Shown in pieces: positions 48,580 through 64,000 of a stretch of DNA of 64,000 nt. The notes under the pieces are model-generated. The model saw only the letters and a program-made list of their open reading frames with translations. It was not told the DNA's origin and did not search any database. Positions within the stretch are counted from its first letter, which is position 1. Each line of letters begins with the position of its first letter. Both the position numbers and the translations under genes were made by a program. The DNA comes from Apostichopus japonicus (lineage: Eukaryota > Echinodermata > Holothuroidea > Aspidochirotida > Stichopodidae): the NCBI RefSeq assembly GCF_037975245.1, contig NC_092571.1:20546917-20610916 (forward strand), written 5' to 3'.

Positions 48580-48919
48580 AGGGTGTGAAGAATCGCGCAA
48601 AAAAAAGGTTAATGCCGGTAATCTGACCTATTTTCGAATGAGGTGTAACAGAAGTTTTAGACACCACCATCGATCCCAGAAAATACGCACACAGCCTGCT
48701 ACCGTCGGTAATAAGACACTAGTGTACAGTCAGTACATACAGCTGCGGTCAACAGCACACAGTGTTCAAACAATACAGGGATGAACACCCCAGGTCCAGC
48801 TAAGATAACAAGGTATCATGTTTCATTACTGTCTGCATTTTGTAGCGACAAGCAGAAAACTTCACTTGCAAGCAACGGAAAGTTAACTTTTCCAGGTTTG
48901 GGGCGAGTCTTCAATGCCT
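48580..48919. mobile_element. TTAA-flanked MITE (piggyBac-like), copy 1
   Basis: Flanked by TTAA at 48576-48579 and 48920-48923. Ends AGGGTGTGAAGA and CGAGTCTTCAATGCCT are imperfect inverted repeats. 340 bp, non-coding. The inverted relative is at 57161-57524. Confidence 0.75.
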
Positions 48920-48923
48920 TTAA

Positions 48924-51566
<2,643 letters not shown>

Positions 51567-52598
51567 ATATTTTGTGAAGTATGACACTTCTTTTTGGAAA
51601 AATTCATATATATTTCCTTTGAGGTGCAATACAACCGCCTTGCCAGACTATTGTATGCATATCTCGTCTATGTATGCATACAGTACAATTGCTACTGATA
51701 TCTACTCCCCCCGAATTCAGCCGAAACACAAGACGTTACTTGGGGGTGTATTTAGAAAATGACAAAATGTGACACAATTTATACTTCAACTTTTTAAGAA
51801 AAGTCACCCCAGGACTGATCCGTTTTTCAACCCCAGTCCCCTTACATCGAGACTGTGACTGTGTGATCATCGTCAGGTGTGAATCACGATTCCACTAGAA
51901 GGGGAACATAATGCTTCACACGATCTTAGCCAAAAGGACGAGAAACGATCTTCTTAATTCACGATCAACCGTGGAGGTTATATATAGTTATTGCATGCTA
52001 AGAAACACAAACACACACGTTGATTGTTTTCATTGCAAGTATGAACAACAACACTAAACTCCCTACTTCTAGTTACTAAATATTGTGCTTCCTTCCTTGT
52101 TGGTGTAAAATTGTTTGCTTGCTTTGACGCATCAAAACATGTTACTAACAGGTGTGTATGTCTGTTGTGTGTGTATATAATCTAAATTCTTTACTGCGGG
52201 GACTTAAACAGTGCAGTTTACCCAAACCATATACACTGAGGTATTTCTGGTTTTCTCAAGTCACGTCCCAGGCATGCAGTAGTTGAAAATATTCCTCTGT
52301 TGATAAAGGAACAAACTTGAAATTCCGATTTCGTGATTACAATTACAGACCGTGATAATTTGGCTTCAAGTTTCCATCAGGTATTTCCGACTTTTCCCAA
52401 AAATGAACGGCTAAACGGAACTATCAAATTTGAAAATGACAGCAGGTTTTTTTGTTTTTGCTGTCGGATCCTCAGCCTTCATTATACATAAATAAAGAAA
52501 CAAATGAGAACGTTCCCGTGAAATGTAACATAGGCTACACCTGTACAGAATAACGGCCGCTGTAGATTTACATTGGCAGACATGGAGATCATCTAGTG

Positions 52599-52996
52599 CA
52601 GGGTTGTCCAACCTACGGCCACAGTCCGGCCCGCCGCAGGGTTGCGTCCGGCCCGCCAGAGATGCTCTACGATGCGAAATTTTAGTGAGCAGATTTATTG
52701 ATAACAATTTGAAGCTATACAATCAATCATTCGAACCTTGTGGGTCCAGAAAACTGCATACAGGTCAGTTTGTGTGACACTCTCTAAGCGGAGGGGGGGG
52801 GGGGGGCGGCTGGACTTCATTCAACTGTTTTATCAGGAAGGAAAATAAATCAGTGCGCTCCGCGCGCAGTGCTCACATTTTGTTGCCTTGGGCTTCGGGC
52901 AAAAAATCGAAAAATCGAGCGTAGGCTTCATGCGGCCCCCTCCTTCATCATAATCATTCCATGTGGCCCTCCTCTGCAAAAGGTTGGACAACCCTG
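52599..52996. mobile_element. hAT-like MITE (CAGGGTTGTCCAACC ends), TSD ATCTAGTG
   Basis: Ends CAGGGTTGTCCAACC and GGTTGGACAACCCTG are perfect 15-bp inverted repeats; exact duplication ATCTAGTG at 52591-52598 and 52997-53004. The termini belong to a different hAT group from the GGCG-type elements here. 398 bp with GCGCTCCGCGCGC inside. Confidence 0.95.
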
Positions 52997-52999
52997 ATC

Positions 53000-53202
53000 T
53001 AGTGTAACAGGTGAACGATTTTTCGTCGGTAGGATCGCTCTTTGACGGATACAAATGTTTATAAAATTTCCGCAAACTTTCACACATGATGTATAAGGGT
53101 CTATTGTCACTGCAGAGTTGTGCTATTAAATGTGCCACAATCTGGTGATACGACACCATACTTTCACCGTAAAAGGAAAGATAAGGGTAGGCCTGAAAAT
53201 AT
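53000..53202 (-). other. Candidate orphan exon, unrecognised
   Basis: After a gatattttcag acceptor the minus strand stays open for about 67 codons with balanced composition (reads FYGESMVSYHQIVAHLIAQL early on) up to a TGA at the hAT insertion. I do not recognise the family and found no donor. It may be chance or a remnant split by the element. Confidence 0.25.
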
Positions 53203-53464
53203 CATCTGTTTCTGTGAAAGTTAGGCATAGGTGTGTATCATACAAGACGAAATTGAAAAAAAAAACGTTAAAGGTTAGCAAATAAACCCTACATGGCACA
53301 TAATGTGAGGTGAATTAAATAGTAACACTGCAGGTTTACAAACCACCTGTGTAGGTAAATCTATAAAAGTGTGAGGGTCTTACTTTTCGAACTGATCGTC
53401 TTCAGAGGCAGAATTAAAAAAACATAATTGTCATTTTTAGTCAGATCTATAACCATAGTAGTAT

Positions 53465-53841
53465 ATGTTTATATATTTGAAACGGTAAAGTGTTGGAGAA
53501 TCCAGAACAGTGAAACAAAAATTCCATCCTCAGCCGGGATTCGAACCAGAGCCTCCCGCCGTATATGCGGACACCCTAACCAACTAGGTCATGGACGTTG
53601 ATGGTCTGTCCAGAGGTTTGAAACCAGTAAGGAAGGTCGTTAATTCACTGTAGACTTTTGCCACCTATATCGAACAAGGCTAGTTCTGTTCTGGTGACAT
53701 ATTTTGCCTTGCTAGTTCTAGCGATTAATCATGATGCTAACCAACTCGAAAATCATTTGTGAATCCTAAGGCCGGATATCGAAAGAGATACTTTGGACAG
53801 AACTCTGTTTTGATACAATGGAAATAAACGACCAAGGCAAA

Positions 53842-53938
<97 letters not shown>

Positions 53939-54028
53939 GAAAATCGTAATGAGTTGGAAAATCAAGAACAGTGAAAAAACTTTCAGCCTCCACCGGGATT
54001 CGAACCACGGGCCTCCCGCTATGTACGC

Positions 54029-54034
<6 letters not shown>
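53465..54034 (-). repeat. tRNA-derived SINE-like repeat, one unit plus partial second unit
   Basis: A full unit (53465-53845) is followed by a (TA)n tract to 53936. The start of a second unit follows in the same orientation (53937-54034), with GGTTCGAATCCCGG on the minus strand. The order matches the tandem arrangement at 20929-21351. Confidence 0.75.
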
Positions 54035-54064
<30 letters not shown>

Positions 54065-54073
54065 ATCTATATA

Positions 54074-54109
<36 letters not shown>

Positions 54110-54615
54110 CATATATATATATACATATAAACATATATACATATATATCTAAGACTACAACATCAAGTGGAGGATTATCACAAAAGCCAGTCCGTACAAC
54201 CCCTCAACGAAAAAATGCAACTTATGTATAGCCGAGAAGTACTTTATTCTACTGAAACCAGGCCTGTGCACCCTGAACAAAAGAAACAATATAATGGATA
54301 AATGCAGACTCCACAAAAAATATTTACTGAGTGCAGTGACTTGGAACCTTACGTTGGTATGCACATTCTTTCTATATGCATTGACGAATGCACAGGTATA
54401 TTGTATGTGTGTATGAAACTGTCTGCCGTTGTATGATGGCTGTCTAGTCCAGACAACATCACTCATTATCATTTTCCACATACATATATACGTATACTTA
54501 TTAACGTATACATGCATTTATATACATATATTCATATATACATATATACACATAAACTATTATATACATATATACATACATACATATATACATACATATA
54601 CACATAAACACACAC

Positions 54616-54666
54616 ATATATATAGGGCCTATATATAGGGCCTATATATAGGGCCTATATATAGGG

Positions 54667-54742
<76 letters not shown>
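54616..54742. repeat. TATATAGGGCCTA tandem repeat plus (TA)n
   Basis: Four units of about 14 bp with a central GGGCCT, then some 36 TA units from 54669. Confidence 0.92.
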
Positions 54743-54744
<2 letters not shown>

Positions 54745-55408
54745 GTGTGTGTGTATGGTTATATATAATCAGATCGTCTCCTGAAGTCAATAACCCGTCG
54801 ACTAAAAGAGTGCAGTTTTCAGTATCACTCCTAAAAGTTGAAAGATGAGACACAATGACAAAATTTGCTTAAAATCTAAACATTTCTTCGAAATTATACA
54901 GTCAGTCGAGTGGTTATAATCTAATTATTTTATAACATTTGTTTTATTGCAATCTTCAATTATCAATTTCAAAAAGGGTCTTTCAAGTTTATTGATTTAC
55001 AATGATTATTTAGTTTCTACCACGGCTCGGATGTGATCACGTTTAACCAGGGACTGCCATGAATTTTAGCATTTTAGCTCCCTGGTTCAACCCCAGGGTG
55101 TTTCAGCTTCTGTTCATTGTATATTGAACTTGTCTTGAAGCTTCAAAAGCAACATATATTCACACCAAGTGAATAAATTACATCTGGGATGGAGTAGCAA
55201 AATGATACTCATTTATGATCGAATAGCAACAACAACCGCAACATGTGTAAGAGTGTTTGCATTGAGAAACTTAATATGTTCATTATTTTAAAAGTTTTGT
55301 AATTAACGAGGTATGACAATAGTCATTAAGTGCTAATAAGTTCCAGTGAAGTGACTACAAGAAGATTGTGGAGTATTTCCCCAAAGAGATAAAACCATGA
55401 CTCGAGGC

Positions 55409-56260
55409 CAGTGGCGTAACGATGAGCCTGGGGGCCCCGGCTGGCCAAAAGGGGCCCCTATCAGGAGGTCCAAGCAAGGGCGTCCGCAGAAATTTTCACA
55501 AGGGGGGGGGGGGGGATCAGTAGGTCATGTAGGTGTAACACACTATTTGATACTATCAAAGCGGAGCGCCATCATCGGTTTGCGCGTGGCCAAAAAATAC
55601 TCCTAGATCGTCGGAAAAGACAATTCCCGGGCGTTTCAAGTTGCATTTGCACATCGGTTATTTTGAGATCTCATGTCTTAGGATTTTGAATTTCAATAAT
55701 TTCAGTAATGCAATATGGGTCCGTATGCAATGAACATAACTAGAGAACTGTTGGTTAGGTGAAATCATTGAAATGTCAAATGTTTAGCTTTTTTTCAATT
55801 TTTGATTTTCCAGGAAGGGCACTTGCCCCCCCCCCCTTGCCCCTCCCTGCGGACGCCCATGGGTCTAAGGTCTAAGGATTTATGCAGGATCAATGTAAGG
55901 GGTCTTGGTTTAGAACATTTGAATGGCCATTTAGCATTTACACATTGTTTCCAGCTGACAAATACGTTTTAATGCTAAACTACATCAAGAGAAATGACAG
56001 AACAATACTATCAACATAGCTATGAACATTCTTTTTCTTATATATCATGGAATGGGGATTGAGGAATTCGGCTTCTGCATACATCTTACAAGTTGTATGA
56101 GTGAGAAACAACATTCAGTCTTGCATGAGTTTTTCTTTTCCAGTAAAAAAGGGCCCTCCCTATCCAAAGAGGTACCCTTTTTCATCAGTATAGCGGGGGC
56201 CCCCTTTTGGTCGGGGCCCCCGGCTCGGCACGGTCCGAGCCCATAGGAGGTACGCTACTG
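55409..56260. mobile_element. hAT-like element, TSD CTCGAGGC
   Basis: Ends CAGTGGCGTAACG and GGTACGCTACTG; exact duplication CTCGAGGC at 55401-55408 and 56261-56268. 852 bp including a nested element at 55475-55861. GGGGGCCCC-type runs lie inside both ends. Confidence 0.9.
55475..55861. mobile_element. Nested hAT-like MITE, TSD GGTCYAAG
   Basis: Ends CAAGGGCGTCCGCAG and CTGCGGACGCCCATG; duplication GGTCCAAG versus GGTCTAAG, 7 of 8. 387 bp with a 14-nt G-run on the left and C-run on the right. Carries a divergent hairpin module (55554-55630). Confidence 0.9.
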
Positions 56261-56459
56261 CTCGAGGCGGTGACTCGATTCGACTTGTTCGACTGTTAAA
56301 TGAATGAAGGTCACTCGTTGCAATAAGTTATTATTTTAACATTGTTCTCTCTCTCTCCCTCAAAAAAAACTGACTATTATGAAACTCAATTATTAGAGTG
56401 ACTTTATAACCAAACAAACGAAAAGAAAATTCCACCAAAAGTTTTGGGTTTACTCCGTC

Positions 56460-56495
<36 letters not shown>

Positions 56496-57160
56496 TATAA
56501 TTGTTATTTCCGTGGAAGTGATACAAAACGGCTGTCCTAAATATTCTACGCCAACCGCTGTGCGTTGCCATGGGTTACGCGTTGCACTTACTGCGATCTT
56601 TTCCAGGTACCCATTTGACCTGGGGAGAATTATACAGATCCCGCTGGCGTCGAATATCAGCGAAGCGTTGGAATTGAATTAAATGTTCAAGACTTTTCAA
56701 TCTTGTTCAATTTCGAGGCACACAATGGGGCATTTGCTTTCGAGTAATTTTTGTTTTACTATTTTCTCGAAAATGTGAACGACCATTTTAGTTTCCATAC
56801 ATAACTTCTTGCCAGATGTGAAATGCGAAGATTACACTTACATTCATTATTGCATGGTTAAAGGGAGGGCAATGTGTTTTATATACTAAATCGACCAACA
56901 TTGTGGTTTTATTTGATGAAGCTTACGCAATGTCAGTTATTTCACACTATGGACTAACCAACGATCCCCTGCAGGGGTACCGATAATTGAGTCACATGTT
57001 GAAATGTTAACTGATCTTACTTACTCATAGAAGGCAAAGGGTATCGTGAGGGGTGGGTGTAGGGGTTGGGATGGGTATGGACATGGGAGTTGTTGACGGG
57101 GGGGGGGGGTGAAGGAACGGGTAGATGGATTCGTGAAATGATTCGAAGTGAATACATTAA

Positions 57161-57524
57161 AGGCATTGAAGACTCGCCCTAACCGCGTGCCGCGCTCTGC
57201 AAAAGTTAACTTTCCGTTGCTTGCAAGTGAAGTTTTCGGCTTGTCGCTACAAAATGCAGACAGTAATGAGACGTGATACCTTTGTTATCTTTAGCTGGAC
57301 TTGAGATGTCCATCGCTGTATCATTTGTACACTGTGCTGTGGGTATTGACCGCAGCTGTATGTACTAACTGTACACTATAGTGTCTAATTACCGAAGGTA
57401 GCAAGCTGTGTGCGTATTTTCTGGGATCCGGATGGTGGTGTCTAACACTTCTGTTACACCTCATTCGAAACTAGGTCAGATTACCGGCATTAGACGTTTC
57501 TGTTTGCGCGAGTCTTCACATCCT
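57161..57524. mobile_element. TTAA-flanked MITE (piggyBac-like), copy 2, inverted
   Basis: TTAA at 57157-57160 and 57525-57528. Ends AGGCATTGAAGACTCG and CGAGTCTTCACATCCT. The full length aligns in reverse to 48580-48919, including GTTAACTTTCCGTTGCTTGC and TACCTTTGTTATCTTTAGCT stretches. Confidence 0.8.
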
Positions 57525-58362
57525 TTAAGAGTGTTGACAAATCATTTGAATTGTCATTATATACTGCTTTAAACAATATCAAGTTGTATGCGTGCCGGTC
57601 TGCATCGATAACTCCTGTTACATTTCTATCTGCTTCCTTGTTATATTCCATGAAATGGAAAGCAACAAACAAAGGAGATTGAAATTGAAACCGAAATAAG
57701 AACAAAACATTGTAAAGGATGACTGTCGGCAAAGTTTCACTTTTTAGATCATTTAAAACACTCGCATTAGTCCAGGTGGCTCACCAATCAGAGAGACTAG
57801 ACTACGCAGTTTAGCACACAGATGATTACGTCACTATATCCAACCCAACACCAAAATCCAAGACAAGGAAATACATAAGTCTGTGATGGCCTCAAATAGC
57901 GTTTAGAATGCACCAAATTGATCAACAACAGATACTGTTGGTTGTCTGCCATTTGGGTGCTCTGTTGTCTGTGCGAAGTTTGAAGAAACTTCTTAAGCTA
58001 AAATATTATAATAATACAATTAATAAACATTATTACTAATACCGTTGCATTGTGCATTGAGGAGCATCAACATATTAAAAACTATAACAATGAAATTTGT
58101 GATTCTTATTTCTTGCATATACCATATAAACATACAAATTCTGCCTTTAACTATATATAATGCCGAAATTGTACATGATAATCTGATAATCCATGAGATT
58201 AACGGAGAGGGGAAAAGCCGAGAATGTTTAACTTGATTGAACTCACGTACGCCGATACGTTCCATGAAAATAAGGTCCACCCAAGGAAGTAGAGACGCGG
58301 CACGAAAACTAAAGAAAGTTGATCAACTTTCAACCCCAGTTCTCCCTCCCCTCCCCCACCCT

Positions 58363-59223
58363 CATGGGCGGCGATCCGTACTTCCGAGTGGGGGGAATAT
58401 GACCTTGTTGACTATCTAAGCGTAGCGCTACTATGAGTTGGCGCGAAGCGTACAAGAAAATTTTGGGATTTACAAACCCTCTAGATGGCCGGAAACGGCA
58501 CTTCCCGAGGTTTCCAAGCGGCATATACCCATCTTTAAGATAGGGATATCATGTCCGAAATATCTCATAATCAGGATCCAAAATACTTTTTTTTTAATTT
58601 CGGGTGTTATTTTGGGAAAATTGCCCCTGTCAATCTTGTTTCAGGCGCTACGTTAGAATGTTCGAGAGCTCTTTTATGTTATTCGATGAAGAAAATGGCC
58701 TCATGCAGGCTAGTATAGGCCTATACACATGCAATACACAATTACACATAGTTACATTCCTACAGTAGGTACCGATTGCTAGGGCATCCAGGTGAAACGT
58801 GTATTAAGCATTACCCTGGTAACATGAGATTCTCAGCTGTTCAAGGGAACATGTACGTGTGTAGGCCTACTATAGGGCCTATATAAATCATCGATGATAT
58901 GAATACTATGAGGGTGCATATATGTACTATATCAATACCGTTGGCGCAATAATACATTTTGTTGTTGTTATAGGGCCAATGAAGCCTACAGTCAACTATT
59001 CTTGCTTTATAAAGACGCTTTATTTGAAAAGATCGCACTGCGTTTATGGTAGGCGAGAAATGAAGCTAAAAAAGAGCCGTACATTCACGATGATGCATAA
59101 ATGTAGGCATGAAAAAATTCTTATCCCTGGCATTTGGTGGGGGGGATATGGTGTATTACATCCCCTCCACCCATTTTCATGGGGGGATATATCCCCCCTT
59201 CCCCCCCAGGATCGCCGCCCATG
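58363..59223. mobile_element. hAT-like element, TSD CCCACCCT
   Basis: Ends CATGGGCGGCGATCC and GGATCGCCGCCCATG are perfect 15-bp inverted repeats; exact duplication CCCACCCT at 58355-58362 and 59224-59231. Hairpin module at 58410-58507. 861 bp, no transposase recognised. Confidence 0.95.
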
Positions 59224-59231
59224 CCCACCCT

Positions 59232-62200
59232 TGCTTGGTGATTATTACTTGTCATCATGACGATATTATGCCAAGTGGGTTATCACGAGCCCCTTTGGAA
59301 GGGGGGGGGGTAGTTACTACAATTTCATGTGATTATGCTATAAAAGTTGCCTATGCAAGCCATGTGAATAGCTAAAAGAACCACCTTTAACAACGTTAGA
59401 TAAACTTCATCACGTTATGTAGCCCCTATTGTATAAACATGGACTCAATTGCGGGTATGCTGCACGCACGACTTATTTATATTGTATTCATACTCATACA
59501 TAGGACGTACTTAATATAATGGCCATTGATCATAATATTATTCAATCACTATGACACGGGCTGCCGTGTGATATTTAGGTACATCATCAACAAAATGAAG
59601 TGGGGAAGGTGGAATTACGCCAAATACCGACAAAAAAACAACTATTATTCTGACTTAAGAGGTGATGGGAGTCCCTTAGTGGGAAAGGGTGGGAAGGGAG
59701 GGGAGGGGGAGGGGCGTAATTGAGGTGGTTGTTGGGCGAGTTGAAAAGGATAGATCGAGACGCGTATATCAGACAAGATTTTCGCGAAGAAACGCCAAAA
59801 TCGTATGAAAATGTTAGTGTCCATGCATCGTCTAAAGAGGAGCCTGTATCGATTTATTTTAACCAAGAGTTGTAGTATGTGAGTAACCCTACAATTGACA
59901 TAATTTACCTACGTGTTCATTTTATTCTTTCGATGAGGGAACGGGGTTGGGGAGGTTATTCCCACATTGAACAATATATTTGTTGCTAACGAATGTACGA
60001 GATAAACAGACCAAGTTATTTCAAACAAAATATGCGCAACTGTATTTCTTAGATTTCCACTCTTCCTCTTCCTGAGGTCTCTACAGCCCCTCACCCCACC
60101 CCTCACCTCCCCTCCCTCTCCCTCTGTTATAACAAACACAGCTCAAGAATACGATTAGTTTTTTTTTCATTTTCAAGCATTGACATCCACTACGTATAGA
60201 TAGCGTACAAAGGCTTTTAACTATATACAGACATTACAACCTGTAAGAGCGTTTATAGGCTACAATCTGATTTATTCAGACAAATCCTTGGATTTCGATG
60301 TCAGTGAGTCTTCAACTCAGATAACCCCTCGATTTATTTGTAAATATTAAAAGGAGAGTTAAAAATAATATGAATGGAACAGGAGAAATGATGTCACTTA
60401 ATGAACTTACCTTGTGAGACTGAAAATCAGGTGCAGAATACAGCAAGATCCCAAAGATCAACAAGGAACAGCGCCGTTTAAGAGTAGCCTTGTTTTAGTG
60501 TTGTATACAAATATGATCACAGAAAGTGTATACAATCCGTGCCAGAATAATTGTTAACCACTGCCACTTTGCATGGTTATAACAGGTTGTTATTCTCTTG
60601 GTTAATCAGGAAACCTTCCTGTTACAGCCACTGTATTTATGATGTTTTTGTATGAATGAGCTTTCGATGATTCTACAGGTTGAGATAATGATATTGGCAC
60701 GCAGAAGTACTTCTGGCGTTGTAAACTGCTATCGCGTTTGATTGTATACGTGAACGGATTCAATGACATGCATTAAAAACGAAAGAGTCAACGCTGATGA
60801 AACGACTTGGGTAAAGCTCAATGCTTAGCCATCCATCCACATGGACGTTATTCATTAACAAGCAGCGAACTCACATCATGGGATCGTTTGAAGTTGAAAT
60901 CCAAAATCAGATATTCACATTTGATCTCGTGTTTGTATCCGGGAATGGTATACTCTCCACAAGAAGATGCTTAGTTAGATAGCAACTGTCAGCATATGTT
61001 ATATCCTATCTTGCAATTCAAGGAGAACGAGCCAATGTTTTCCAATAATATAAGAAATAAAATCAATCCTACATTTGAATAAATTACTTTCTCCATCGAA
61101 TAAACATTTTCTTAGCCTGGCTAACATAGTATACTGGCAAAAAGCCGGGCATCTTGAATTATATCACAGAATTTGTTCAGCCAGAATTTCAAATTCAGCA
61201 ACTAGGATTTTGGTCAATATGATTATTTAACAATATAAATAACCTTGCCACTTGTAAAGGAAGAACACTGATGGAGTTTCAACTGACGTGTTATACGGGC
61301 TACGCTGCAGGGAAGTCTGTCAAAGTTCGGTCCGACTAGTGGATGACAAGACGCCCTGTTTATTCTATGGAATTATGCCCATAGTTTACTATATAGACTT
61401 CCATCATTACTAACATGTATAGTGAAAACACCGGAAGAAAATCCATTGCATGCATATAAGAGGAAAATAGATGGAATTTTCCCTATTCATCATTTGACAA
61501 TGGCCATTTACATTTGATATCTCGTTGCCGGAGGACATAGTCAGATAACCCGTCGGCAGACAGTGATAAACCTCATTTGCATATCAATTGGAACAAAAGA
61601 ATGGATGAAGGCAAGGAAACCTGGAAGATATGGAATTACGTTCTGCAGCCCACATATGGCATATTTTTAAAAAGTTTTGTCTGGTAGTCTATAGGCATAG
61701 GCCTACATGATAAGCGCATTGCATATATAGTTTTATCTTTTACCGTAGAAATTGCGGTGGACGCCATTTTGAATTGTTCACGGTTACCGTGACTACAGTA
61801 TTACGTATGACCAGACCCGTAGCCAGGCACGAGGGTCGTGCCAACACCACGTGTACCAAAACAAGTTATAGGACACAATGATTGTGTCCCTTTCAAATTG
61901 TAAGTCTCCCCCCCCCTCCCCCTCTAAAATGAGTATTTCTAGATACAGATCTGCTTGTGATTGGTTCGTTATATTGTCTAAATTTTGAAGACTTTTTCAT
62001 AGTTGCCTCGCATACAATCGAGTTCATATTAAGATTACTGTTGACGTTTTGGACATTGAGTTTTGTTTGTAAGTAAATTAGGGCAGTATGATTTGTTTGC
62101 AGAAGAATCCAATGTAGCGTGTGCCTAAACAAAAAGGATTCGATATCTAACTTGAAAGAGAAAGGCACGGCAGGGGTGGGGGGGGGGGGTGGTAGGGGAA

Positions 62201-64000
62201 GTGGCTAAAGGTGGAATAAGGTGCTTAAATAAGGTAAAAGATGCGGAGGTTTGATTTGTCGTTTTAGTTATGACTATAATAACGTCAGTGCGTATTGTAG
62301 CATATGCAATAGTTAGGCCCATTTTGAAAATTAAATTCTTGCAGTTTCGGCGTCAATTTTCGTAGACAGCAGTTCCTTTTAATTAATGTGCATTTGACAT
62401 ACATGTGATGAAAGAGCATCGGCATTCCTACTCACCCCCCCCCCCACTTTCCTCTCTAACCGCTTCCGGTCCCCCTCCACTCCCTCTAAAACACCTTTCC
62501 TAGTTCTTTTCCTCCCCAAAATGGATCATTTCCCTTAACCCATCCCCCCTCCCTTCTCTCGGCGCACACTTCATTGTATAAACTTTATAATGACGTCATG
62601 ATGGCATTTCCAGTAACATTGTGTAAGGGATTCCACTGCAGAGATGTAAGCGAGATGTTGGCGCAGGATATTCGTGGTTATCATTTTGTTGGGGTGGTGG
62701 AAGAATTTACCCCAACCCCCCACCACATGCCAAGTTTGACCAATGCCAGAAAGTTCTGTACTAGCTTTAGAGTGATTCGGGTTCTGGCTATATAATAAAG
62801 AAGTCGCTATTAAAACCATCAGCCCTTTTTTGCCCTGGTTAACTTTTATCCATACCTCCATTAGAATATTACACTATAGATCATGACTCGCTTGATATAA
62901 AATAATACACCATTGATCCTTTGACAGTTTGGGTAATCATTTCTTTCCATAATCAACCACAATAAAGTATTTGGTTTTACACTTGACATATATCTCCCAT
63001 GCTAGTATGTTCTAAATAATCTATAAAAAAAACACAGAAATATATTCAACATATATAAGGTAGGCTATATACGGCAAAATTCTAAACTAAACCCCGAACC
63101 TCGAGTCTATCTCTTCAAGATATGGGTGGAAATGAAGCTGGAAAAAGAATGCCACGAACACATCAAAATTTTCGACGAACGATAAACACATTTGCCAAAT
63201 ATTTCACCAGAAAAAACAAACCCCTTAGGCCTCAAATTTCATCGCATGGATGATATGTTAGGATAGCGTCATTATCCCAGCAAACAACTACACAAAACAT
63301 TAACACAATATCCCGGGGCACAATGAATATTAAGCATTATCTGAAAAAGAAAATGTAGATACATTTTAGATTAGCACTATGAAACTTTGAACACAAAGAA
63401 AACAAAAAGACAAAGAGGGGAAACATTCCATCAAATTTTAAAGAAAAAGTCAGCATGGGCTGTAACGAGCCCACGGGCTTTGTTAGACAATAACTGGTAA
63501 GCAATCGATGTTTGCTTTGCAGACGTTACGGAAATAATATTGGTTGTATGTTGAATTTCCAAAAGGTGCAAATCGCGGTGCGTCTGTTGACTTACTGGCC
63601 AATCACCTTAAATTCCATGAACCAAACTGCGCATGCGCGAGTGCTAGTTTCCCGGTGATATACTAACACATGAGCGCATGCATTACATACGGCAGAGGCG
63701 TACCGACCTAGCTCTGGGAAAGTCAATGGTGAGAACTTGAGGGCGAAAAGATGAGTAAGGCCAAATCAGTAGATAGTGAAATTTACACCAGAAAAGCGGT
63801 GTATAAAACACCGCATCGGTAAATAGTAAGGAATGCCAGAGGGAAAAGGGTGTTATATTTTTCCTATGTATAACTGGTTTTGAGAAAAAAAAAACAATAT
63901 AATATGCTTGTAGTTGATATTTATCCCAAAACAAACTTCAGAAGAGGGGCCGGGCTTTATACAATCGCTATATATGATACCCATAAAAACCCCTATAGCG
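59232..64000. other. No gene seen
   Basis: Contains G/C-rich patches (59290-59312, 59690-59715, 60085-60125, 61905-61925, 62170-62190, 62430-62520) and a GGCACGAGGGTCGTGCC hairpin at 61827-61843 next to a CGTAGCC motif resembling an element end. No coding segment recognised. Confidence 0.45.

Noticed and set aside
60412-60425. Possible 5' UTR exon donor (CACAAG followed by GTAAGTT, minus strand) for the M13 gene; similar donor at 39773
   Set aside because: Isolated splice-like sites are common and nothing links them to exon 1; transcript data needed.
61809-61845. CCCGTAGCCAGG plus hairpin, resembling a right or left terminus of the 43111-type element
   Set aside because: No partner terminus found; left as a note only.

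Overview
The window reads as animal nuclear DNA. It is AT-rich and intron-rich, and it carries abundant short TIR elements, tRNA-derived SINE-like repeats, (TA)n tracts and LINE and Penelope-like remnants. I see no bacterial gene organisation. The mix (M13 ectopeptidase, P2X7 ballast-domain relative, beta-lactamase-related serine hydrolase, hAT-like elements with long G/C runs) fits a marine invertebrate, perhaps a deuterostome such as an echinoderm. The species cannot be fixed from sequence alone.

The one gene I can reconstruct completely is on the minus strand, 29742 down to 8896. It is a 20-exon M13-family (neprilysin/endothelin-converting-enzyme type) zinc metallopeptidase. All splice phases agree and the joined frame has 765 codons including the stop. 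It has a type II membrane anchor, the HEITH zinc site, the GENIADNGG motif, the HSP...R substrate-site motif and a CVIW C-terminus. Its introns hold most of the repeats between 9 and 29 kb.

Two decayed genes lie on the plus strand. At 1028-4399 is a beta-lactamase-related (LACT-type) serine hydrolase pseudogene with frameshifts. At about 9531-10490, antisense within the last intron of the M13 gene, is a P2X7 C-terminal-domain-like pseudogene; it has a frameshift and a TGA at a usual Trp position, and two perfect CRE palindromes lie upstream.

The rest (30-64 kb, plus 4.4-8.9 kb) has no gene I can support. It holds thirteen hAT-like non-autonomous elements, most with exact 8-bp target duplications, four of them inserted inside another such element. 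It also holds two TTAA-flanked MITEs, a Penelope-like GIY-YIG fragment, a tRNA-derived SINE carrying a hammerhead-like motif, head-to-tail copies of another tRNA-derived repeat, and many microsatellites.

The most unusual signals are a hairpin-bearing module of about 100 nt shared by element families whose terminal repeats differ, the SINE-hammerhead arrangement with tandem SINE copies, and a perfect 62-bp inverted repeat with a 3-nt loop.
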